In this document: positions 17,492 to 23,931 of the stretch, piece after piece
How positions within the stretch are numbered: the first letter of the stretch is position 1
Layout of the letters: every line of letters starts with the position of its first letter
DNA from: Nitrospirota bacterium
Lineage (GTDB): Bacteria > Nitrospirota > Thermodesulfovibrionia > UBA6902
NCBI GenBank assembly: GCA_016213945.1
Contig: JACQZF010000015.1
Coordinates: 1 to 62,828 of the forward strand
Direction of reading: 5' to 3'
DNA: 62,828 bases
Program-made: the position numbers and the translations under genes
Notes under the pieces: model-generated
Seen by the model: the letters and a program-made list of their open reading frames with translations, nothing else
Databases searched by the model: none
Told to the model about the DNA's origin: nothing

Positions 17492-18127
17492 ATGGACTTC
17501 AAACACGTACTTGAAAAACTTTTAACAGCCTTCAAAGATCAGGACATCCGCTACGCCCTGATGGGCGGGATGGCGCTTGGGGCGTGGGGTGTTCCGCGGG
17601 GGACTGTAGATATTGATTTTCTTGTGCATCGTGAAGACATGCAGAAAGTTGACGGAATAATGAGAGCGCTTGGATACGAGTATAAATACCGCAGTGAAAA
17701 TGTTACTCAATACCTGTCTCCTCTTAAAATATTCGGTGAGGTTGATTTCCTTCATGCTTTCAGGGTGCCTTCATTAAGTATGCTGCAGCGCACTGTTGAT
17801 AAGCAGATGTTTGACGGATCAGTATCTGTTAAGGTACTGAAGGTAGAAGATTTGATAGGTTTTAAGCTGCAGGGGATGGTAATAAACTCATGGAGAAATA
17901 TGGCGATGCTTAATGCAGGTGAGAAAGAAGAACTGATAAGGCTTGCGAACTCGTCATCGATGAAGGAAGATATGAGATATTTATCTGACCACAGGCATAA
18001 TCCTGTAATGATTGCGGGTCAGGTTAGCATGGACAGGCTGCTTGATTTTCTTAACGACTTCAATGAATTCATCAACCATGAACCAAAGCCTTTCAAGCCG
18101 ATGATTGAGAAGGAGATGAAGCTGTGA
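17492..18127 (+). CDS. Nucleotidyltransferase-fold protein
   Basis: The first 70 residues have the minimal-nucleotidyltransferase pattern GGMALGAWGVPRGTVDIDFLV: GG with a catalytic D-x-D (DID). The remainder (KVLKVEDLIGFKLQGMV...) is like the AbiEii/DUF6036-type enzymes that transfer nucleotides or act in toxin-antitoxin pairs. No HEPN or AbiEi partner is adjacent. It takes the place where csm5 would be expected. Whether it serves the CRISPR system or is a passenger cannot be decided. Substrate unknown. Confidence 0.75.
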   Translation: MDFKHVLEKLLTAFKDQDIRYALMGGMALGAWGVPRGTVDIDFLVHREDMQKVDGIMRALGYEYKYRSENVTQYLSPLKIFGEVDFLHAFRVPSLSMLQRTVDKQMFDGSVSVKVLKVEDLIGFKLQGMVINSWRNMAMLNAGEKEELIRLANSSSMKEDMRYLSDHRHNPVMIAGQVSMDRLLDFLNDFNEFINHEPKPFKPMIEKEMKL

Positions 18128-18179
18128 GCCATAGAGGTCACAGAGGGGAAATGAGAAGAAGAGATGAAAGGGGGCAGCT

Positions 18180-19307
18180 ATGAGCCATATTCATGTGTGT
18201 TTGGTATCGGATCAACCGATACCGAATCTGACAACAGCTTTACAGCTTAATCCGGACAAGGTTGTTCTTTTGGTCTCTAAGGAGATGAAAGAAAAGGCAG
18301 AAATGCTGGGCAATGTTTTAAACAACAGGGGATTTGAAACCGAAGCCGTTTCCATTGATGCGTATGACATTAATGATGTAATCAGCGTCAGCGAATCGCT
18401 GATTACTAAATGTAAGTCCTGCGACGTCACGCTCAACATTACCGGAGGGACAAAGATTCAAACATTGGGAACTTTCCAGGCATTTTACACGCGTGAGAAA
18501 GCCATCTACTACGTAGATACAAAAAACAACAAAGTATTAAAACTGTTTCCCGAGAACGAACAGGCTGAACACCCGATAACAATATCAATCCCCATAAAAG
18601 ATTATCTTGCAGCCTATGGATTTAGCGTTCATGCCTACATACAAAACGATACCTATATCTACAAGAGAAAAGAGCTAACGAATTATCTTGCACACATCGC
18701 CAGTCGTAATGACCGTAGCATCGGTTCAATAAATCATGCTCTCCACAATTATGATGAGAAAAGTCCTTTGCCAGTTATAGCCGAAATTCCTAAAGACGAT
18801 AAATTGCAACAGTTGCTATTAACGTTGGATGATGTAGAGAAAGACAAGAAAAGCAACATTAGAATAAATAATCATAACTCATTGCGTTACTTGAAGGGCT
18901 TGTGGTTTGAGGAGTATGTTTATATGACAGTCAAAGCGCTTGGCGTCGCTGAAGCATTATTGAATGTTGAAGGGAAGTGGGTTTCCAAAGGATCTAAACC
19001 GCCCAAAAATGAATTTGATGTCCTGTTATCAAAAAAGAACAGACTGTTTTATATTTCATGCAAGACCGCGAATCCGGACAGGATTATTGATGATTCAGAA
19101 GAGTCAGTTACTAGAGAATATCTTTACGAGTTGCTTGCTCTGGGTGACAGGGCACTTGGTCTTTTCGGTGAAAAAATGCTGGCTTCAGCAAGACCAATCA
19201 CTAACGACTATGTAAGAAAGAGAGCTGAAGTTATGAAGATAAGATTAATTGACGGTAAAAATATTGCAACAATAAAGGAAAATCTTAAACAATGGCTGAA
19301 CAAATAA
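18180..19307 (+). CDS. Card1/Can2-like CARF nuclease (DUF1887)
   Basis: The N-terminal CARF domain has the family motif LNITGGTKIQTLGTF near residues 85-100. The C-terminal domain has a PD-(D/E)xK-type nuclease motif NEFDVLLSKKNRLFYISCKT near 278-297. Such proteins bind cyclic tetra-adenylate and then nick nucleic acids, giving the infected cell a broad defence response. The E-x-K position reads S-C-K here; some DUF1887 proteins share this, so loss of activity should not be assumed. 375 aa fits the family. ATG follows GGGGGCAGCT; the csx3-like gene overlaps its end by 16 nt. Confidence 0.85.
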   Translation: MSHIHVCLVSDQPIPNLTTALQLNPDKVVLLVSKEMKEKAEMLGNVLNNRGFETEAVSIDAYDINDVISVSESLITKCKSCDVTLNITGGTKIQTLGTFQAFYTREKAIYYVDTKNNKVLKLFPENEQAEHPITISIPIKDYLAAYGFSVHAYIQNDTYIYKRKELTNYLAHIASRNDRSIGSINHALHNYDEKSPLPVIAEIPKDDKLQQLLLTLDDVEKDKKSNIRINNHNSLRYLKGLWFEEYVYMTVKALGVAEALLNVEGKWVSKGSKPPKNEFDVLLSKKNRLFYISCKTANPDRIIDDSEESVTREYLYELLALGDRALGLFGEKMLASARPITNDYVRKRAEVMKIRLIDGKNIATIKENLKQWLNK

Positions 19308-19546
19308 CACTCAATCTCGAATCCCTCTATGCCTCTACTGACACTGCCAAGCTCTCCGAACTCGAATTCTACATCCAGAAAGCCAAAGAGCTTGCCGGTG
19401 AGGGGAATGACGTTATTCTTACGGGCGCAGGCCCTGTTTGGCTCTATCTTAAAGTTGCTCACGCACTTCACGGAAAAGCAAGAAGGTTGATATACAGGAG
19501 TCCGGTTACAGGTGATGTGGTGATCTTTGATCACAGTCCGGATTAA
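19292..19546 (+). CDS. csx3: Short Csx3-like protein, putative ring nuclease
   Basis: The 84-aa protein ends in LTGAGPVWLYLKVAHALHG and VTGDVVIFDHS. These align by eye with the Csx3 core (SGxGPIWLxxxLAHxxxH... DPRLGxVVVxSHS). Csx3/Crn3 degrades cyclic tetra-adenylate. The histidine after ALHG matches the conserved one; the aspartate of the DPR motif is not obvious (RSPVTGD). It is shorter than archaeal Csx3 (about 110 aa). The 16-nt overlap with the Card1-like nuclease suggests co-translation of effector and off-switch. Confidence 0.6.
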   Translation: MAEQITLNLESLYASTDTAKLSELEFYIQKAKELAGEGNDVILTGAGPVWLYLKVAHALHGKARRLIYRSPVTGDVVIFDHSPD

Positions 19547-19821
19547 TTTAAAAAGAATTCAAAATTCAATATTCAAAATTCAAAAGGACCTGGATTCCCG
19601 CTAACAAACTGCGGGAATTACAAGTTGACGGTTTTGAATATTGAATATTGAATCCGTCGCCAGGCGGAACGTTCTTTGACAACTGAAGAAAAAGAAATGT
19701 TTCTGAAATGTTTCTTTTCGTGACAAGCTCCCGCCGCGTGTTTTATCCTCAACTTAAGGATGAGCCCCTTCGACAGGCTCAGGGTGACAATCTTGAATTT
19801 TGAATTCCGAACGGAGTGAGG
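19547..19821 (+). repeat. Composite repeat region between csx3 and cas2a
   Basis: From left to right: a left arm of TTCAANA heptamers (about 19556-19585); a 'CTGGATTCCCGC...GCGGGAATTAC' palindrome (19590-19622); a right arm ending in the variant hairpin CCGTCGCCAGGCGG (19654-19667); a GAGCCCCTTCGACAGGCTC inverted repeat (about 19761-19779); and a second right arm ending in CCGAACGGAGTGAGG (19807-19821), which abuts the cas2a ATG and supplies its Shine-Dalgarno. No gene is seen. Confidence 0.85.
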
Positions 19822-20100
19822 ATGCGGACGCTTTTTCTAATCGCCTACGACATTACTGATGACAGGAGGCTGACCCAGACGAGGGAATTTCTCAAGGGCT
19901 ACAGCACCGGCGGGCAGAAGTCTGTGTATGAGTGTTTTCTGACAGACGGTGAACTTGTTCACGTTAAAAGAGCCATTGACGGGATCATTGACGAGGAAGA
20001 CGACAGGGTGCACATCTTCACAATGGATGGAAGGAGCAGGACGCATACGCTTGGCATCGGTGTCCAGCCAAAAGATCCGGAGTATTTTTATATTGGATAA
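19822..20100 (+). CDS. cas2: Cas2 (first copy)
   Basis: Cas2 is the dimeric core of the spacer-integration complex. The 92-aa sequence has LFLIAYDITDDRRL with the conserved first-strand aspartate, GGQKSVYECFL, and the C-terminal strand EYFYIG. I use the ATG at 19822 directly behind the repeat-borne GGAGTGAGG; a GTG two codons earlier also lies in the repeat. It is separated from cas1a by another repeat block, so unlike cas2b it is not translationally coupled to a cas1. Confidence 0.92.
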   Translation: MRTLFLIAYDITDDRRLTQTREFLKGYSTGGQKSVYECFLTDGELVHVKRAIDGIIDEEDDRVHIFTMDGRSRTHTLGIGVQPKDPEYFYIG

Positions 20101-20282
20101 AAAACAAATTCAATATTCAAAATTCAAGATTCAAAAAGAACTGGATTCCCGCTTACAACCTGCGGGAATGACGATTTTCCGGTTTTGAATTTTGAATTTG
20201 AAATTTTGAATCCCGAACGAAGTGAGGTTAACGTGGTTTTGAATATTGAATGTTGAATTTTGAATCCGAACGAAGTGAGGTT
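20101..20282 (+). repeat. Composite repeat between cas2a and cas1a
   Basis: It contains a left arm (about 20108-20135), a 'CTGGATTCCCGC...GCGGGAATGACG' palindrome (20141-20173), and two right arms with mini-hairpins at 20213-20227 and 20266-20280 (both AC/GT type). The last places GAGG 3 nt before the cas1a ATG and adds an in-frame MLNFESERSEV upstream. Confidence 0.85.
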
Positions 20283-21356
20283 ATGGGAACACTTTACATT
20301 GACAGAAAAGAACTTCACGTAAGGCTGGACGGCGATGCCCTGGCGTTTTATGCAAACGGCGAACGCGAAGGTATTGTCCCGATACATCCATTGAAGCGGG
20401 TGATCATGGTCGGCAATATTACGATTGAAACATCTGTGCTGAACAGGCTTGCCAATGACAATATCAGCGTGCTGTTCATCTCCGGCAAGCGAAACAGGTT
20501 CTGCGGGATGCTTCATGGGAAGATGCATAACAATGGTTTACTGAGGGTGAAACAATATGAGAAAGTTTCAGGGAATCTCCCCTCGCCCCTCTTTGCCAAA
20601 GAGGGGAACAACACACCCCTGCCCCCTCTTGATAGAAGGGAACAAATAACTCCCCCTTTGGAAAAGGGGGATAGAGGGGGATTTTCCATACAGTTTTCGC
20701 TCAATATTGTACAAAGAAAAGTTGAAGGTCAGCGTGAATTGCTTCTTTACATCAGGGAGCAGCGGCCTGATTTGCGCTTAAGAATGACAGCAGCAGCTCA
20801 GGTATTTGAAAGGATTCTTGAAGAGCTGCAAAAGCCTGATATTGGGATGGATACGTTAAGGGGCTTTGAAGGCGGCGCTTCGGCAACTTATTTCGGAGCC
20901 TATACGGAGGCCTTTCCTGGTTCGCTTGAGTTTACGGGAAGAAACAGACGTCCGCCTGAGGACCCTGTGAATGCTATTCTGTCGCTTTGCTACACCCTTG
21001 TGCATTTCGATATAGTTCGCGAGATTGAGGTGATAGGCCTTGATCCGGTTATAGGTTTTTATCATCAGTTCGACTACGGCCGTGAATCTCTTGCATGCGA
21101 TCTTATAGAACCGTATCGTCCGATGGTTGACAGGTTTGCATGGGAGATATTCCGAGAAAGGACATTCACGATCAGGGATTTCGCGATGAATGACGAACGT
21201 CCAGGATGCTATCTGAAGAAGGAGAGCCGGAAAAGATTTTATCCCATGTATGAAGAATGGGTGCAGAATACACGACCGCTGTGGGTCGAAGATGTGAGAG
21301 AGCTTGCAAGGAGGATAATGGATGGGCAGGACACTGTACATAAATCAGACGAGTAA
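20283..21356 (+). CDS. cas1: Cas1 (first copy, catalytic residues present)
   Basis: Cas1 is the integrase that inserts new spacers. The metal ligands expected for the family are E196 (GFEGGASATYF), H261 (FYHQFDYGRES) and E276 (CDLIEPYRP). Residues about 98-137 are encoded by two palindromic repeats (SPLFAKEGNNT, PPLEKGDRGGF) in frame, between the N-terminal beta domain and the helical domain, so 357 aa would be about 317 without them. I start at ATG 20283; the upstream MLNFESERSEV is repeat-encoded. cas1b overlaps its end by 35 nt. Confidence 0.92.
   Translation: MGTLYIDRKELHVRLDGDALAFYANGEREGIVPIHPLKRVIMVGNITIETSVLNRLANDNISVLFISGKRNRFCGMLHGKMHNNGLLRVKQYEKVSGNLPSPLFAKEGNNTPLPPLDRREQITPPLEKGDRGGFSIQFSLNIVQRKVEGQRELLLYIREQRPDLRLRMTAAAQVFERILEELQKPDIGMDTLRGFEGGASATYFGAYTEAFPGSLEFTGRNRRPPEDPVNAILSLCYTLVHFDIVREIEVIGLDPVIGFYHQFDYGRESLACDLIEPYRPMVDRFAWEIFRERTFTIRDFAMNDERPGCYLKKESRKRFYPMYEEWVQNTRPLWVEDVRELARRIMDGQDTVHKSDE
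20574..20692. repeat. Palindromic repeats inserted in frame in cas1a
   Basis: Two neighbouring inverted repeats (CCCCTCTTTGCCAAAGAGGGG and CCCCCTTTGG.AAAAGGGGG types) encode PLFAKEGN and PPLEKGDRGGF. Related sequences lie in frame in the activase gene (about 26405-26455) and livF (about 41520-41565). Confidence 0.8.
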
Positions 21357-22152
21357 ACCGGTAATCTTCAGAGATGGCCCTTCAATATGGGTTGAGGAGG
21401 AGGGCAAGGCCGGGAGGCGTATACCTGCGAGATTGGTTGGACGGGTAATAATCATCGGCAATGTAAAACTCGATTCCGGCACAATCACCCTTTTTGCTGA
21501 AAACAACACGCCAATTACTTTTATGAATAACAGAACGGACGAAACAGCGGTAGTCATTCCCTATAATCACAGGCTGCCTGATCATTATAAAGAACAAAAG
21601 ATATTTCTCGATTCAAAAGAGAACATTGAACATTTCGAACAGTGGGCCAATTCAAAACGTGCACTGTTGCAGATGGCGTTACTCAGGAGATTCCTGCCGA
21701 AACTGATGCCGAGATTTGAAACCGTCGGCTTTGGCGAAGGTAATTATCAGGAGATTCTCAAGACTCTGAGAAAAGTCGGGGACCGGAAATGGCTTGCTGC
21801 AAACGGCATCATCAATAATATTTTCCGAAATATGATTGTAGAACATATGATTAAGTCCGGCCTGGACCCGCATTTAGGCGTCCTTCACAGAAGGCACAAC
21901 TTCGGACTGGCCCTCGACCTTTGCTATATCATGTCCGGGATGAGCGATTTGCAGACCTTGCAGTTTTTCCACACCTGCAAGGACAATAATTTTATTGAGA
22001 AAGACCGTGAGAACTGGTTCGTCACCGACGCAGGCATAAGGAACATCATTCATCGATTTGAGAACAGGCGCGCCGCTATGCAGGAGAAGGTCGAGAATAT
22101 TCTGGATGAGCTGTTTGCTTTAATAAGGGAGATGCTTACAAATGAAAGCTGA
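21322..22152 (+). CDS. cas1: Cas1 paralogue lacking a metal-ligand glutamate
   Basis: The 276-aa protein is Cas1-like: N-terminal LYINQTSKPVIFRDG beta domain, NGIINNIF, and GLDPHLGVLHRRHNFGLALDL. The ligand histidine is present (H189). Fifteen residues on, where Cas1a has E276 in DLIEP, this protein has Y202 in ALDLCYIM. The first glutamate may be E139 in FGEGNYQEI, but the normal loop after it is about 15 residues shorter. It is probably inactive or altered as an integrase and could be a structural partner of Cas1a. GGAGG lies 7 nt before the ATG; it overlaps both cas1a (35 nt) and cas2b (11 nt). Confidence 0.85.
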   Translation: MGRTLYINQTSKPVIFRDGPSIWVEEEGKAGRRIPARLVGRVIIIGNVKLDSGTITLFAENNTPITFMNNRTDETAVVIPYNHRLPDHYKEQKIFLDSKENIEHFEQWANSKRALLQMALLRRFLPKLMPRFETVGFGEGNYQEILKTLRKVGDRKWLAANGIINNIFRNMIVEHMIKSGLDPHLGVLHRRHNFGLALDLCYIMSGMSDLQTLQFFHTCKDNNFIEKDRENWFVTDAGIRNIIHRFENRRAAMQEKVENILDELFALIREMLTNES

Positions 22153-22420
22153 TTATCTGGTATGCTACGACATAGCCGATCCGAGGCGCCTCGGAAGGGT
22201 CTACAAGTTTATGGCCGGCAAGGGTAAGCACCTTCAGTACTCCGTCTTTCACTGCTCTCTGACGTGGCAGGAACTGCAAATTATGAAAGAAAAGCTTAAT
22301 GCCTTGATTGAAGAAGACGAAGACGATATCCGGATATATCCGCTGCCCGCAAGCGGCAAGGTGTTCACAATGGGATGCGGCGACAGACTGCCGGAGGGCG
22401 TAGAAATTTTTATGGAGTAA
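22142..22420 (+). CDS. cas2: Cas2 (second copy)
   Basis: The 92-aa protein shows YLVCYDIADPRRLGRVYKFM with the conserved aspartate, GKHLQYSVFHCSL and a charged DEDDIRIYPLP strand, all typical of Cas2. It differs widely from cas2a, so this is not a recent duplication. Overlapping start with cas1b implies the two are made together. It is the cas gene next to the leader. Confidence 0.93.
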   Translation: MKADYLVCYDIADPRRLGRVYKFMAGKGKHLQYSVFHCSLTWQELQIMKEKLNALIEEDEDDIRIYPLPASGKVFTMGCGDRLPEGVEIFME

Positions 22421-22644
22421 AAATCCTACACCGATTCAAAATTCAAAATGTTTTGAATCTTGAATTTTGAATATTGAATCCCAAACAAAGTGAGGGTATA
22501 GTCTTGAATTTTGAATATTGAATTTTGAATCCAGCCGAAGGCTGGTTAAAAGGAGGTGAAAGTAGGTTGCTACTAAACAAGACAAAAATCTGCACAACCG
22601 TCGCTGTAATTCAAAGAAATATAAAAACAAATGGCATGTGGGCG
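22421..22644 (+). promoter_or_regulatory. CRISPR leader with two heptamer/mini-hairpin repeats
   Basis: The gap between cas2b and the first repeat starts with a left arm (about 22435-22449) and two right arms ending in CCAAACAAAGTGAGG (22481-22495) and the fully paired hairpin CCAGCCGAAGGCTGG (22531-22545). About 100 bp of A-rich unique DNA follows (22546-22644) with a strong but orphan AGGAGGTGA at 22551-22559. The array reads rightward because repeats end in ATTGCGAC (like the usual ATTGAAAC handle) and decay at the right end. Confidence 0.6.
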
Positions 22645-23462
22645 GAATCAAAGAAGACCTTATGAAAAAGGGATTGCGACGCGCAATTACGCCAGAAAAG
22701 CGATTTTTAAGCGAATCAAAGAAGACCTTATGAAAAAGGGATTGCGACCGGCCTTTGCTGCGACTTCTGTGTACTTTTTCATAGAATCAAAGAAGACCTT
22801 ATGAAAAAGGGATTGCGACATTACTGTTTACGTGTTTCCATAAGGCTTCGAGAATCAAAGAAGACCTTATGAAAAAGGGATTGCGACTTATAAGAGTTTC
22901 GTCTGTTATTGTTGGAAAGCTGTGAATCAAAGAAGACCTTATGAAAAAGGGATTGCGACATTACCGTAAGTGCGATCAATACTCTTCTCGTTGAATCAAA
23001 GAAGACCTTATGAAAAAGGGATTGCGGAATCAAAGAAGACCTTATGAAAAAGGGATTGCGACCCGTGTACTCATGCCTGTCCGATAGTCTCGGCGAATCA
23101 AAGAAGACCTTATGAAAAAGGGATTGCGACTTTTCGTCACACTCTTCCACTTACGGTAATTACCGGAATCAAAGAAGACCTTATGAAAAAGGGATTGCGA
23201 CCGTACTTCTTGCCGGATTTCTTATCCGTACCGTGAATCAAAGAAGACCTTATGAAAAAGGGATTGCGACTCCTTTTCAGGACAGTCAAAGGCAGTATGC
23301 AAATCGAATCAAAGAAGACCTTATGAAAAAGGGATTGCGACATCCATTTTTTTCTCCTTTTTTCATTTTTATTAAGAATCAAAGAAGACCTTATGCAAAA
23401 GGGATTGCGACACTGCTTTAAACCCGGAGACGCCGATAGTTGAGCGAATCAAAGAAGACCTT
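22645..23462 (+). CRISPR. CRISPR array: 12 repeats plus a 17-nt partial, 11 spacers
   Basis: The repeat is 36 nt, starts GAATCAAAGAAGACC and ends AAAAGGGATTGCGAC. Repeats begin at 22645, 22713, 22784, 22852, 22924, 22993, 23027, 23095, 23166, 23235, 23306, 23376 and 23446. Spacers are 32-36 nt. The sixth repeat lacks its last two bases and abuts the seventh with no spacer. The twelfth has one substitution (ATGCAAAA), and the thirteenth stops after 17 nt and runs straight into purN-like coding sequence. The terminal decay marks the right end as the oldest, leader-distal end. One spacer (23342-23375) is almost pure A/T pyrimidine tract. Spacer targets are unknown. Confidence 0.98.
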
Positions 23463-23931
23463 GTACTACTCTCATATCGCTGAGGAATTGAAAAAGAGGG
23501 ACGTTGAATTGGTTGTCCTCGCGGGCTTCATGAGAGTGGTCGGCAAGGCGCTCATTGATCAGTACCGGAATAAGATCATGAACATCCACCCTGCCCTGCT
23601 CCCGTCATTCCCCGGACTTCACGGACAGAAACAGGCTGTTGATTACGGGGTGAAGATCTCCGGCTGCACAGTGCATTTCGTGGACGAAGGAATGGACACC
23701 GGGGCGATAATCATCCAGGCCGCGGTCCCGGCATATCATGATGATACTGAAGAAACCCTTTCGGAAAGAATATTGAAACAGGAACACAGGATATTCCCGT
23801 ATGCTATCAAGCTTTACTCAGAAGGCAGGATCTCAGTTGAAGGCCGAAAGGTGATCATCAAAGGGGACAGGGAAGATTCCTCACTCATAAACCCGCCGTT
23901 CTCTCCATACATTCTCCAGCCTGGTGCATAA
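23463..23931 (+). pseudogene. purN: purN fragment, 5' third missing
   Basis: From YYSHIAEELKKRDVELVVLAGFMR onward this is glycinamide ribonucleotide (GAR) formyltransferase, the formyl-tetrahydrofolate-dependent third step of purine synthesis. The catalytic region NIHPALLPSFPGLHG and SGCTVHFVDEGMDTGAII are present. The first ~75 residues (phosphate-binding GSGSN loop) are missing: the CRISPR array's partial repeat joins directly to the coding sequence. A TTG at 23440, inside the last spacer, is in frame but lacks a convincing ribosome-binding site. The purM gene on the other side of the CRISPR locus indicates that purM and purN were once neighbours. Probably non-functional unless another purN or purT exists. 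Its end overlaps the convergent activase gene. Confidence 0.88.

Noticed and set aside
19009-19068. Inactive Card1-like nuclease because E-x-K reads S-C-K
   Set aside because: Some DUF1887 proteins share S-C-K, so inactivity cannot be claimed from this.
22821-23421. Minus- and plus-strand reading frames across the array with repeated peptides (SLFHKVFFDS, NPFFIRSSLI, NQRRPYEKG)
   Set aside because: They are translations of the CRISPR repeats themselves, not genes.
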